Below are positions 1 to 8,288 of a stretch of DNA of 23,824 nt, one piece after another; position 1 is the first letter of the stretch; every line of letters begins with the position of its first letter. The stretch is from a virus. The translations under genes and the position numbers were made by a program. Location of the stretch: the IMG/VR virus record IMGVR_UViG_3300005095_000087, positions 1 through 23,824 of that record. The stretch is one strand, 5' to 3'. A model generated the notes under the pieces. The model made no database searches, had not been told where the DNA came from, and saw nothing but the letters and a program-made list of their open reading frames with translations.

Positions 1-2
1 TA

Positions 3-674
3 AAGAAAGTAAGTTTAGATAGAAAAGCAAAGTTAGATATAGATACTTTATTATCTAATACACCAGATAAAGTAAAGAAAACTATTAATAACAGTATAAT
101 AACAGACTTATTATATGGTAACTTATATAAAAATTCACATATATCTTTTTTAAGAGTTGGCTATAATAAGTTAAATGACAGCTATACTGTTACTGCAAAA
201 ATTTACGGTAATATAAATATGCCAGCTATAGAAGAATATTTTGGTAAAGAGAATATTAAAACTGGGATAAATGAGTTTCAGATTAATTTTAAATTAAAAG
301 ATTTAGATATAGAAGGAGATTTATTTCCTAATGAAACAATAGCAGATATTCCTGCTCCAAAATCTCAATATAAAGGTAAAGATAGAGATGTGTCTTATAT
401 AGCTACAAGAGCTGATATTACTGATAAATCTGTTATACCTAATAGAAATGGTGAGTATTTTATTACTGGTGTATTTAAAAATATAGTTTATAGAGAGATA
501 GAAGAAAGTTTAGGTGAGGGTAGAGATGAGGAGATTAGAACTAAAGAACAAATATTAAAAGACTATTTAAAAGAGAATAAAGATATTGATGGTATAAGAG
601 TTTGGGGAGGGGAAGATTTTTATTTAGTTTTAAGAGATCACAAGGATAATAATAAATTAGAAAAATTATGTTAG
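3..674 (+). CDS. 3' part of a phage protein of unknown function (5' end outside the window)
   Basis: The reading frame is open from base 3 to a TAG at 672-674, giving 223 residues. The first in-frame ATG is at 219, but the frame is open with ordinary codon use all the way to the window edge, so I read this as the C-terminal part of a longer protein. The residues are mixed and soluble-looking, with no membrane segment or signal peptide. The C-terminal part (DGIRVWGGEDFYLVL, near the end) vaguely recalls the closing strand of polyvalent phage nuclease or toxin-like domains, but I cannot assign a family. Its stop overlaps the start of the next giant ORF by 7 nt, so the two are probably translated in a coupled way. 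Its position beside a giant late-type ORF suggests a virion or ejected protein; this is inference. Confidence 0.75.
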   Translation, partial: KKVSLDRKAKLDIDTLLSNTPDKVKKTINNSIITDLLYGNLYKNSHISFLRVGYNKLNDSYTVTAKIYGNINMPAIEEYFGKENIKTGINEFQINFKLKDLDIEGDLFPNETIADIPAPKSQYKGKDRDVSYIATRADITDKSVIPNRNGEYFITGVFKNIVYREIEESLGEGRDEEIRTKEQILKDYLKENKDIDGIRVWGGEDFYLVLRDHKDNNKLEKLC

Positions 675-3600
675 GATGTTTAATAGAAGGTTTTGAGAAG
701 AATTTTAAAGGAGTAAAAATAAATACAGATAATATCGAATTTAAAGAGCAAGATAAAAGTAAGATAACAGAATATGTAAATTCTTTGAATGAAGATGTTG
801 GATTAAAATTATTTGAAATAGAGGATAATAAAGTATTATTTGATCCTAAACTATTAAAAGATGTTCAAGATACTATAGATGCTAATGATAAACAGCAATT
901 ATTAGATATAGAATTTACTGATTCTGATAGTTTATTTGCCACCCGATTTCTTAAAACTTATGCTGATAATAGCTCTAGTGTTGCTGAGCAAATTACATTA
1001 AATGTTTGGAATACTAGATTAGATTACTTTATTAGCCATGTAAAAAGAAATGCGGATAGATATAGAAAAAGAGGTGATATTAAAAAAGCTATTGAAACTG
1101 AAGCTTATATAGAAGATTTAAAGAAATTAAAGGCAAATCAAGTTAGTGATTTAATAGTTTCTTTTTCTATGGAAATGTCTAAATTAAATATGCTTGTTAG
1201 TAAAGTAGGTGTATCACATAATATATTAGAAGATAGTGCTTTAATTGATAGATTAAATGCACTGGAAATGATGTTATTTGTTAAAGATATTGTAAATGAT
1301 ACTAAATATTATGATGTGTCTGAGAATGACTTACCAGATAATCCTACTCTTCATCAATATGCATTAATACATGATACTATTCAAGAAGCTATTGGAAAAA
1401 CTGCAATGGAAAGATTCAGAAAAGAGTTTTATAAGATTCAGGAAAACTTTAACAGAGCTAAATTTAATTACATTAAAAAGATAGTTTACGAGGATCCTGT
1501 TATTCAATATAATGTAGATAACAATATATGGACTGAAGAGGATGTAAATAAAATAATTAAAATGATTGATAATGGTGAAATAGAAGTAAGTTATAGGCAG
1601 TATATGACATTAGGTATTGCTAGTGGTGGTAGTATACTAGGACAGTTATTAAATAGCTTTAGAGCTAAGCAATTTACTGCTGAGAGAGGTGTTATTGCAG
1701 AGAAATTAGACAACTTATTAAATAGTTGGAATGCTATTAAAAATAAAACATATAACGGTAGAAGAATAGCAGCTTATTTATATTATTATAAAGATAAAGG
1801 AAAATATAAATCTGGTAGATTAGCTTCTATTTTTAGTAAAGATTATTATAGTGCTATTATGAATCTTAATAAGTTAAGAGAAGCTGTCTATGAGAATCCT
1901 TCTAAAGAAAATTTTAAAAGTTTATATAATTTAGAGAAGAGAAATTTTGACAGAATTGATTTCAGAAAAATAAGAGCTGTAAGAGATAGATTTCCTGCCT
2001 ATGCAAAATATTTCAATTTTTCCGAAGAGGAAATGCAAAAATATGAGGATTCTATAAAAAAATTATATGGTGAGGAAATATTTAATGAGTATGTAAAACA
2101 AGCTATTGCAAAAATAGAAGATTTTACTGTTTATTCTAGAATAGCTCTTGAGAATTTTGGTGATACTGGTGATAATAAGAATCCGTTTATATTTTTAGAA
2201 GAATATCATGATAGAAATACTTTTCCTGATTATGTAGATGATGAATATACTATATTGTTACCTACAAATACTAATCTATTAAATGGTAAGTTATTAAAAG
2301 TCTTAAATAGTGACAAGAATGTAGCTAAATTTTATATGACAGCATATAATTTATTAACTAATTATATTAATCCTACATTCTTATCTGAAGGTCACAATAT
2401 ACATTTACTAACTTTACCTACTGATATTAATGTATCAATTAATGAAGCTGTTAAACAAAATGGTTTATATGGTGGTGTTACAACTACTATAAAGGATTTA
2501 GCAGGAAGATTTTTATCTATGTTTGCTCTAGATACTTCTGTTAAAAAAGGATTTAATACAGCAGGAATATATGAGGCAGACTCTAAAAGCAAAGAAATTA
2601 AAAAATTATTTACTGCTTTAGGTACTGGTGAGTTATTTGATACTGATTATGAAGCAAAGAAGTATTTGGATGATAACTTATTTATATTAATACAGAAGGG
2701 AGCTTTCGCAGCTGCTGATGTAAGAGTAAGGAGAAGTTTAGTTAGTGCTTTAGAAATATTTAAAGATGTTGCTAAGAATACAAAGAATCTTAGAGCTAAA
2801 CTAGAAAACTATGAAGAGCAGAATGTTAAAGGTAATCTGTTAAATTCTTTGAGAAAAGGTGGTACTGAGAATAAATTTAAGTTATCTGCCAGACTATTTG
2901 GTAAAGCCAGAAACAGACTTGAAAAAGAATTCTTAAAAAGTATAAAGAAATTACAAGATACTTTCAGAGATAAGAGTAAAGATGCTTCATTTAATAGTTT
3001 ATTAGATGAAGATACCAGGATAATATTAAATGGAAGAACAGGTATTATAAAGAGAATAAATATAAAAACAGGAAAGATATTAGGTGAGGTTACTGACGAT
3101 GAGATGAAAAAAGAATTTAAAGCTCTTTATAAGGCTGCAAAAGAGATGACAGGTAAGGATATATCCTTTGCTAGTCTATTATTAGGAATAATGAAAATAG
3201 TTAACTATAAGTTTTTAACAGTAAATATTTTAGGTGGTCTAAAAAACTCTTTCTATGGTACTGTGCAAAGTAGATCTGTAGCTGCTTCAGGTAGATTAGG
3301 ATTTGGAGAAAAAGAATTTGATAATTCTGTTAAGTTTTTACAAGGTTATAATATATTTAGATATTTAGGTAGATTAGTTCAGAATACAGAAAAGGCAAAG
3401 AAATTTAAGACTTTTTCTCTATTAATTAACTCTATGGATATGATTCAAAATAGAGCTGATGAATTAGCTGATGCTGCTAGATTTTCTGAAAGAGATTTAA
3501 CTAGTTTATCTGGTAAAGCTAAAGATCTAGCTTTGGATCCACATATTAATAATCCAGAGTTACATAACCAGGGTAATGTTATATTATCTATTGCACAAAC

Positions 3601-5329
3601 TATAAAAGTTAAAAGAAGAGAAGAGTATGGTGGAGGTTATGGTTACTTATTTGATGGTAAGGATTTTATCTGGGAACCTGGTACATTAAAGTTAAAAGAT
3701 GAATATAGAACTCCTGAGAATATTGATATGTGGGAGAAATTTAGACAATCTAAAACAGGTAAACAAGATTTTGTAGCTTTTTATATTAAAGCTACAGCAG
3801 CTGTAGATAAAACTCAGGGTAACTATAGAAACTTTGATAGAGTTCCTATGCAAGATTCTCTCACAGGTAAGTCTATAATGTTCTACAGAAGATATTTTAT
3901 GGAAAACTTTGATGCTGAGTATGGAAGTGACAGAGTTGATATTAGATTTGGGAAATTTGATATGAAAGGAAGAAAGTTAGCGTTATTTGAACATGCTCCT
4001 ATATTATCTATGTATATATTAACTCCTACTTTTGGAAAGATGTTGTCTGATATATCCAAAGTATCACTTTATTCAGCAGTTGCAGGACCTCCTATTGGAA
4101 TAGGTGTTGGGATAGTAAAATTCCTTACTAACCATTTACCTAAAGCTTTCTTTGCCTATAAAGCAGCTATGAATAGTGAATGGGAATTGTCTCACAAAGA
4201 GTTAAAATTAGCTTATTCTTTCTTTCTTGAGACTGTAAAAAGAGCTCTCAGTACTCCTGTAGAAATACTTAGTGCTCAGCACTTTAGTTTATTTAAAAAG
4301 AGTATTCAGAAAAGTGTAGCAAAAGATATAGAAGAACTAAAGATTACAGAAGATGAAAGAAAATTATTAAGTGAGGCATCTCAAAACCTTGCTATGAGAA
4401 TGGTTTCTTATATTAATCTAACTATTGCTGCATTAGCTTTAAAAGCTTTGTATATGACGTTAAATGATGTAGATTGTGTTAAATTAGGACTAAAAGAAAA
4501 GGACTGTGAGGCAAAGAAAAAAGCTAATATAAAGTCAATAGACCAATATGTTAATAATTTATTAAATCTAAGAAATGCTTTACAGGATGATTTTGCCAAA
4601 TATGATAATGCTATAAATGCTTTTAATGACTTAACTAATAATGCTTCTATTATTTATATTGTGAAAAATATAAGTAAATCTATTAAAGAAATGTCAGAAG
4701 CTGCAACAGCAGCAATGCAAGGTAAATGGAATGATGCAGAATCTTCTATAGGTGATGCAATTAAAGATAATCCTTTTGTTCCAATTCCAAATACTTTCTT
4801 TAAGGCAAAAGAAAAAGGTATAGTGGGGCATATTTTTAAAGCTGATCATGTATATGGTAATAGACTTACACCTATTGATAAAGCTTTTATATATGACAGA
4901 TATAAGCCAAAAGAAACTTTATACAATAGTGCTGTAAGAAAATGGCGAGTATATCAAAAAGAAAGATTAAAAGAATATTTTGAACCTGAATTAAAGAAAA
5001 AATACATAAGTAAAGGTTATTTTGATGAAGAAATAGATGCAGCTATAAAACAAGATATACAGTCATTTATTAAAAGCTATTATTACAAAGAAAGAAATGA
5101 AAAGTATAAAGATGTTTATGAAAGAATAAGTAAGGATAAATTAATAAAAGTTATTGAACAATATGGTGGTGGAAAAGAGAAATTTATAGAAAATTATTTT
5201 AAGAAAAAAGAGTTAGATAGAATAAAACTTAAAGATATAAAAAATGAAAGTAGACGTAAGGAAATGTCTAGAAAGAAAAAAAGACTGAAACAATACTTTG
5301 ACAAAATAAAAGAGGAGCTAAACAAATAG
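668..5329 (+). CDS. Giant 1553-residue phage protein, probable virion-packaged or ejected protein
   Basis: This is the largest gene of the window and the last gene of the + strand block. The protein is mostly helical and rich in Lys, Glu, Asn and Asp. There are three hydrophobic stretches, near residues 834-858, 1133-1155 (GPPIGIGVGIVKF) and 1241-1265 (INLTIAALALKAL). The C-terminal ~140 residues are extremely charged (KE-rich). I see no catalytic motif and no signal peptide. Giant proteins of this type, mixing long helices with a few membrane-like segments, are typical of crAss-like and podovirus-like phages, where they are packaged in the virion and ejected at infection; that role is inferred. 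The ATG at 668 overlaps the previous ORF by 7 nt, in the -1 frame relative to it. Its TAG stop lies inside the terminator stem at 5311-5336. Confidence 0.85.
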   Translation: MLGCLIEGFEKNFKGVKINTDNIEFKEQDKSKITEYVNSLNEDVGLKLFEIEDNKVLFDPKLLKDVQDTIDANDKQQLLDIEFTDSDSLFATRFLKTYADNSSSVAEQITLNVWNTRLDYFISHVKRNADRYRKRGDIKKAIETEAYIEDLKKLKANQVSDLIVSFSMEMSKLNMLVSKVGVSHNILEDSALIDRLNALEMMLFVKDIVNDTKYYDVSENDLPDNPTLHQYALIHDTIQEAIGKTAMERFRKEFYKIQENFNRAKFNYIKKIVYEDPVIQYNVDNNIWTEEDVNKIIKMIDNGEIEVSYRQYMTLGIASGGSILGQLLNSFRAKQFTAERGVIAEKLDNLLNSWNAIKNKTYNGRRIAAYLYYYKDKGKYKSGRLASIFSKDYYSAIMNLNKLREAVYENPSKENFKSLYNLEKRNFDRIDFRKIRAVRDRFPAYAKYFNFSEEEMQKYEDSIKKLYGEEIFNEYVKQAIAKIEDFTVYSRIALENFGDTGDNKNPFIFLEEYHDRNTFPDYVDDEYTILLPTNTNLLNGKLLKVLNSDKNVAKFYMTAYNLLTNYINPTFLSEGHNIHLLTLPTDINVSINEAVKQNGLYGGVTTTIKDLAGRFLSMFALDTSVKKGFNTAGIYEADSKSKEIKKLFTALGTGELFDTDYEAKKYLDDNLFILIQKGAFAAADVRVRRSLVSALEIFKDVAKNTKNLRAKLENYEEQNVKGNLLNSLRKGGTENKFKLSARLFGKARNRLEKEFLKSIKKLQDTFRDKSKDASFNSLLDEDTRIILNGRTGIIKRINIKTGKILGEVTDDEMKKEFKALYKAAKEMTGKDISFASLLLGIMKIVNYKFLTVNILGGLKNSFYGTVQSRSVAASGRLGFGEKEFDNSVKFLQGYNIFRYLGRLVQNTEKAKKFKTFSLLINSMDMIQNRADELADAARFSERDLTSLSGKAKDLALDPHINNPELHNQGNVILSIAQTIKVKRREEYGGGYGYLFDGKDFIWEPGTLKLKDEYRTPENIDMWEKFRQSKTGKQDFVAFYIKATAAVDKTQGNYRNFDRVPMQDSLTGKSIMFYRRYFMENFDAEYGSDRVDIRFGKFDMKGRKLALFEHAPILSMYILTPTFGKMLSDISKVSLYSAVAGPPIGIGVGIVKFLTNHLPKAFFAYKAAMNSEWELSHKELKLAYSFFLETVKRALSTPVEILSAQHFSLFKKSIQKSVAKDIEELKITEDERKLLSEASQNLAMRMVSYINLTIAALALKALYMTLNDVDCVKLGLKEKDCEAKKKANIKSIDQYVNNLLNLRNALQDDFAKYDNAINAFNDLTNNASIIYIVKNISKSIKEMSEAATAAMQGKWNDAESSIGDAIKDNPFVPIPNTFFKAKEKGIVGHIFKADHVYGNRLTPIDKAFIYDRYKPKETLYNSAVRKWRVYQKERLKEYFEPELKKKYISKGYFDEEIDAAIKQDIQSFIKSYYYKERNEKYKDVYERISKDKLIKVIEQYGGGKEKFIENYFKKKELDRIKLKDIKNESRRKEMSRKKKRLKQYFDKIKEELNK

Positions 5330-5336
5330 CTCCTCT
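5311..5336. terminator. Bidirectional intrinsic terminator between convergent blocks
   Basis: A perfect 10-bp stem (AGAGGAGCTA, 5311-5320; TAGCTCCTCT, 5327-5336) encloses a 6-nt loop (AACAAA). On the + strand it is followed by AATTTTATT. On the - strand it is followed by TTTATTTTGT, so both directions carry a T-rich tail. It sits exactly between the stop of the + strand giant gene (whose TAG at 5327-5329 is the first part of the 3' arm) and the stop of the - strand gene at 5341, as expected for a shared terminator. Confidence 0.9.
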
Positions 5337-5340
5337 AATT

Positions 5341-5817
5341 TTATTCCTCACTAAATTTTATATAAAAATACTCATAATCTTCTGGCATAGTACTGGCTAA
5401 TTCAATTAAATCTCCTTTCCATGATCCAACATCCTCTTCATTAATACCATGATAGTCCCCTCCACCTCTTCCATTTCCATCTGCAGTTAATAGTGGTAGT
5501 GGATGAACTATCCATGTTTCAGGATCACCGTAGTCATCAACTAAATAGTCATTTAAATCTAACCATTTCTTTTTTGTATGATTTATTATATAAGTAAATC
5601 CAACTGGTAACTTACTTAACATAGGTTTCTTTTTTATTTCATTCTTTTCGTGTTTTCTTACATACTCATATTCATTTATTAAGTCATTATCACCTTCTGG
5701 TATATATTCATCAGCATAATCACCAGCCCATGTTACATGGACAGGATTTAATATTATAAAATTTAGTATATGATTTATATAACTATTTCCTATCCATGCA
5801 CTTTCCATTAATTTCAA
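5341..5817 (-). CDS. Conserved phage protein of unknown function with a GNGRGGGDYHG motif; 5' end possibly disrupted
   Basis: The ORF gives 158 residues from a TTG at 5817, or 155 from the ATG at 5808. Recognisable conserved-looking segments are WAGDYADE near residue 30, a helical middle, and WIVHPLPLL followed by GNGRGGGDYHG near residues 100-120. From memory this combination occurs in an uncharacterised protein family found in many Bacteroidetes and other phages; I know no function. Reading further upstream in the same frame gives WFDAHFYDNGLKLMES, which looks like the natural N-terminus of the family. That stretch contains no ATG and is preceded by an in-frame UGA two codons after an ATG at 5856-5854. 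An 8-bp tandem repeat covers exactly this place. The gene is the last of its operon and ends 4 nt from the convergent terminator. Confidence 0.75.
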   Translation of the reverse strand: MKLMESAWIGNSYINHILNFIILNPVHVTWAGDYADEYIPEGDNDLINEYEYVRKHEKNEIKKKPMLSKLPVGFTYIINHTKKKWLDLNDYLVDDYGDPETWIVHPLPLLTADGNGRGGGDYHGINEEDVGSWKGDLIELASTMPEDYEYFYIKFSEE

Positions 5818-5837
5818 CCCATTATCATAGAAGTGAG

Positions 5838-5856
5838 CATCAAACCATCAAACCAT
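5838..5856. repeat. 8-bp tandem repeat at the 5' end of the terminal gene
   Basis: Two complete copies of CATCAAAC (5838-5845, 5846-5853) are followed by a partial CAT (5854-5856). On the - strand this reads ATGGTTTG ATGGTTTG ATG. The unit is not a multiple of three, so a gain or loss of one copy changes the frame. The repeat contains the candidate ATG and the in-frame UGA discussed for the gene ending at 5341. Confidence 0.85.
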
Positions 5857-5868
5857 TTAAATTTATTT

Positions 5869-6159
5869 TCAGTTATCTGTGTATTCCTCTTCCTCAGTAT
5901 CGGTGTATAATATTGTCCCATATACTTCTTTTACTTTGTATTTTAATTTTACATAAACAGGTTTTAATCCTATTTCTTTATTCTGTGTATAGTTCCATGA
6001 TACCGTTAAGTATCTTCCTTTCTTTATAGAGAATGGATCAACAAATACTTGTTTCCAATCTTCTTTATGTGCACATTTTACAGGAACATATGCTACCATA
6101 TAATTATCATCAATTTCCAAAAAGGGTATCTCATCGCTGTCTAATATTACTATTAACAT
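5869..6159 (-). CDS. Small hypothetical protein (96 aa)
   Basis: Soluble-looking protein rich in beta-forming residues (VAYVPVKC, RYLTVSWNY, VYVKLKYKV) with an acidic C-terminus (TEEEEY). I do not recognise a family. Its start overlaps the stop of the upstream gene by 7 nt, so it is almost certainly co-translated in the small-gene operon. The 51-nt gap downstream holds the 8-bp repeat. An opposite-strand ORF across this region has no coding character. Confidence 0.7.
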   Translation of the reverse strand: MLIVILDSDEIPFLEIDDNYMVAYVPVKCAHKEDWKQVFVDPFSIKKGRYLTVSWNYTQNKEIGLKPVYVKLKYKVKEVYGTILYTDTEEEEYTDN

Positions 6160-6440
6160 TTTTCAAAAGGAATAGAGTTAATAAACTTCCAATCCTTTAA
6201 GTTCTTATATTTTTCTTTCATAACACTGCACAATTCCTCATATTTTACTGTTTTATAATAAAGTGGTACCTTATCATAATATACAGTAAATAATGGCGCA
6301 AATGCTTTTAATAATCTTTCTCTTTGATAAAAGTCTCCAACTTCATAAGCTTTTGCTAGTTGTTTAGCAAAAGCTTCTCCATAATCTTTCATTACTTTTA
6401 CTGTAAAGAAAGCTTGAGAATCAGTTAAAATTTTACTCAT
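6153..6440 (-). CDS. Small hypothetical protein (95 aa)
   Basis: Predicted largely helical protein (residues 8-50), with an aromatic and basic middle (FTVYYDKVPLYYKTVKY). No family recognised. The ATG overlaps the stop of the upstream gene by 4 nt (ATGA arrangement), and its own stop overlaps the next start by 7 nt. This operon-internal packing is the main support that it is a real gene. Confidence 0.7.
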   Translation of the reverse strand: MSKILTDSQAFFTVKVMKDYGEAFAKQLAKAYEVGDFYQRERLLKAFAPLFTVYYDKVPLYYKTVKYEELCSVMKEKYKNLKDWKFINSIPFEKC

Positions 6441-6982
6441 AATACAAGTTCTTTAAATAAAGGTAATTTCTCTATCCAATTACAGAAATCTTTCCATTCT
6501 TGTAATTTATGATTCTTCCTTTGATAGTAAATAGTCTTTAATTGTAGATAATTAGTTGATACTCTCATCCACTTCATATAACCTAATGGTAAGTTATTAA
6601 TTACCTCTTCAAAATTCTTTTCTTTTATTTTTCCATTTAGAAAATCTAAATGTTGTTTGTTTATAGGTTTTGCAAAATCCTCTTGAGTTAAACCTTTACT
6701 TAATATTCTATGCATTTTACTTTGACTACTTACTATATCTACCCAATTATATCTCTGTAATTGTGGTGAAAGGTATTCTGGATATTTTAAATTAAATTGC
6801 ACTATAATACCTTTTAAATAAGTATCATGGCCAGTTCCTGTTTTTACTTTAGCTAATTTCTTAGCCCTTTTCATGTCTTTATCAGTAACTAATACTCTAT
6901 TAGGATCACCTACTGTCATAGGAAATCCAGATGCTATTATACTCTCATCTATAAATGCAACTTTAGTATTAGTAATCTCCAT
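6437..6982 (-). CDS. Phage protein, possibly distantly related to thymidylate synthase ThyX
   Basis: 181 residues. An N-terminal half reads NTKVAFIDESIIASG, then an ordered helical stretch with GTGHDTYLKGIIVQFNL (about residues 49-65), then QLQRYNWVDIVSSQSKMHRI (about 75-93). This layout, with GHD, an aromatic Q-RY segment and a SSQSKMHR helix, matches from memory a phage family that remote-homology searches link to flavin-dependent thymidylate synthase ThyX. The diagnostic ThyX motif (RHRxxSxxxxSxR) is not intact and the protein is shorter than typical ThyX (about 220-250 aa). Catalysis is therefore doubtful. A MazG-like gene lies immediately upstream (14-nt overlap) and RNase HI beyond it, which fits a nucleotide-metabolism cluster. 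Treat the ThyX link as a hypothesis. Confidence 0.6.
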   Translation of the reverse strand: MEITNTKVAFIDESIIASGFPMTVGDPNRVLVTDKDMKRAKKLAKVKTGTGHDTYLKGIIVQFNLKYPEYLSPQLQRYNWVDIVSSQSKMHRILSKGLTQEDFAKPINKQHLDFLNGKIKEKNFEEVINNLPLGYMKWMRVSTNYLQLKTIYYQRKNHKLQEWKDFCNWIEKLPLFKELVL

Positions 6983-7328
6983 CTTTTACGAATTTACCAT
7001 TAATCATCTTTCCTTTCCTTTCTTTTATAGTGTTATAAGCTGATTCTAAAGCTTCTACAGGATTAACTCCAGCTAACTTAGCTGTGAGTATTACTGTTAC
7101 TAAAACATCTCCTATAGCGTCTTTTATTTCATTATCAGTGCCTTTATTTCTCATCTTCACATCATTATAGAATATTAGTCCTTGCTGTTTTGCAAATAAA
7201 GCAAATCCTAGTTCTTCTACTTCCTCTTTAATCTTTTGCCATTGTTGTAATGGTGTAGCACTACCTATAATTCCTTTTTCCTTTCCCCATTCAACAACTA
7301 ATTGTTGTAAATCTTCGTATATCATCAT
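6969..7328 (-). CDS. MazG-like nucleoside triphosphate pyrophosphohydrolase
   Basis: 119-residue all-alpha protein carrying the metal-binding signature of the MazG/dUTPase-2 superfamily: EEVEE at residues 35-39 and E67-x-x-D70-x-x-x-D74 (EIKDAIGD) in the next helix. These residues coordinate Mg and allow hydrolysis of (d)NTPs to (d)NMP and pyrophosphate. One MazG domain is the usual size for phage versions. Proposed phage roles are cleaning the nucleotide pool or lowering host (p)ppGpp; the substrate cannot be read from sequence. It lies 1 nt after the RNase HI gene and overlaps the downstream ThyX-like gene by 14 nt. A second Met directly follows the first; the start is not critical. Confidence 0.9.
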   Translation of the reverse strand: MMIYEDLQQLVVEWGKEKGIIGSATPLQQWQKIKEEVEELGFALFAKQQGLIFYNDVKMRNKGTDNEIKDAIGDVLVTVILTAKLAGVNPVEALESAYNTIKERKGKMINGKFVKDGDY

Positions 7329-7329
7329 A

Positions 7330-7770
7330 TTACCTAGTTAATTTATCTACGATAGAGTTAAAATAAGCGTGTTTAGAGCCACTTTTTTCATTGTGTCCTT
7401 TCACCCATTCAACTTTAATCAAATCATCTCTTATAGCGTCTATTTTAAGCCATAGAGCCTTGTTTTTTACTTCTTCACCTTTAGAATTAATCCAACCATT
7501 TTTTCTCCAACTATTACACCATTCTTTGTAACCTTTTACTACATATTGAGAATCTGAATAGATAGTTATTTCTTTGTTATATTTACTAGTGTAATATTTG
7601 GCAATCTGCAAAGCTTTAAGAAAAGCAGCCATCTCTGCTATATTATTTGTTGCATTTTTTAATAGATATGACTTTTTGTAGATAATAACATCTTCCTCAT
7701 CTACGATAATTAAGGCTGCTTTTCCTTGCTTTTCTTTTTGTGAATAACCACCATCAGTGTAAATTTTCAT
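7330..7770 (-). CDS. rnhA: Ribonuclease HI
   Basis: Type 1 RNase H, cleaving the RNA strand of RNA:DNA hybrids such as primers and R-loops. From the chosen start (ATG at 7770, 146 aa) the catalytic carboxylates are all visible: D6 in YTDGG, E46 in NNIAEMAA, D73 in IYSDSQYV and D142 in NSIVDKLT. The substrate-handling segment WCNSWRKNGW and a VEWVKGHN strand with His125 are also present. The open frame continues to 7827, but the extra 19 residues precede the first beta strand and would overlap the upstream gene by 74 nt. ATG 7770 gives a standard-length enzyme with a 17-nt overlap. The gene serves replication although it lies in the accessory operon. Confidence 0.93.
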   Translation of the reverse strand: MKIYTDGGYSQKEKQGKAALIIVDEEDVIIYKKSYLLKNATNNIAEMAAFLKALQIAKYYTSKYNKEITIYSDSQYVVKGYKEWCNSWRKNGWINSKGEEVKNKALWLKIDAIRDDLIKVEWVKGHNEKSGSKHAYFNSIVDKLTR

Positions 7771-8002
7771 ATTCTTTACATTCATTAAACCAAAATTCAG
7801 GTTTATAACTATCTCTAGGCAATCCAAAGAAATTAATTACTGCTTGACCTAATCTTTGATCATAATTCTCTTTCCAGTAATTAAAAAATTCATCTCTATT
7901 TACATCAAAATAGTCTAAAGGTAAAGAAGTGTAATTCTCTATTATTTTGTCTACTAGTTCTTTATTATTTTCAAAATTCTTAATTCTTTTTTTGTTCCTC
8001 AT
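7754..8002 (-). CDS. Small hypothetical protein (82 aa)
   Basis: Charged, helical N-terminus (MRNKKRIKNFENNKELVDKI) followed by an aromatic middle (DYFDVNRDEFFNYWKEN). I recognise no family. It overlaps the upstream membrane-protein gene by 23 nt and the RNase HI start by 17 nt; both overlaps fit the compact operon. Confidence 0.65.
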   Translation of the reverse strand: MRNKKRIKNFENNKELVDKIIENYTSLPLDYFDVNRDEFFNYWKENYDQRLGQAVINFFGLPRDSYKPEFWFNECKEYENLH

Positions 8003-8288
8003 TTTCTAAATCTTTTAACATTTCTTCCAAAAATTCTAACATTACGTCTTTAGGGATAGCTTTAATATCTCCCATAACTGTTATTTTCACATCATCACTG
8101 CAATCTGGTTTTCTGAATAATTCCGTTTTAGATACAAATTGCATAATACTTTTGTATCTTTTGTAATAAATCTTTTTACCATTTACATCATATACACCAT
8201 CATAACATTTATCATTCATTACATATTTATTAAATAAGTATGCAATTGGTATTGCAATGACTAGTGAGATAATTAGTTTAATAATCAT
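7980..8288 (-). CDS. Small inner-membrane protein, one N-terminal transmembrane segment
   Basis: 102 residues. Residues 3-18 (IKLIISLVIAIPIAYL) form a hydrophobic membrane anchor with no cleavage site that I can see. A polar domain (about residues 25-102) with a Lys/Glu-rich C-terminus follows. The orientation is not obvious because positive charges lie on both sides. Function unknown. It overlaps the upstream start region by 4 nt (ATGA), so translation is likely coupled. Confidence 0.7.
   Translation of the reverse strand: MIIKLIISLVIAIPIAYLFNKYVMNDKCYDGVYDVNGKKIYYKRYKSIMQFVSKTELFRKPDCSDDVKITVMGDIKAIPKDVMLEFLEEMLKDLENEEQKKN

Noticed and set aside
668-5329. Recoding of TAG or TGA in the late block, as in some crAss-like phages
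   Set aside because: The giant ORF and all - strand genes are full length with standard stops, and Trp is encoded by TGG; reading through the TAG at 672-674 gives only a few extra codons before TAA.
5796-6029. A 77-residue + strand ORF across two small - strand genes
   Set aside because: It overlaps genes that fit the operon and has low-complexity, Leu/Ile/Ser-rich content typical of an antisense frame.
7771-7827. Longer N-terminus for RNase HI (start at 7827)
   Set aside because: The extra 19 residues come before the first core strand and would overlap the upstream gene by 74 nt; the ATG at 7770 gives normal length.
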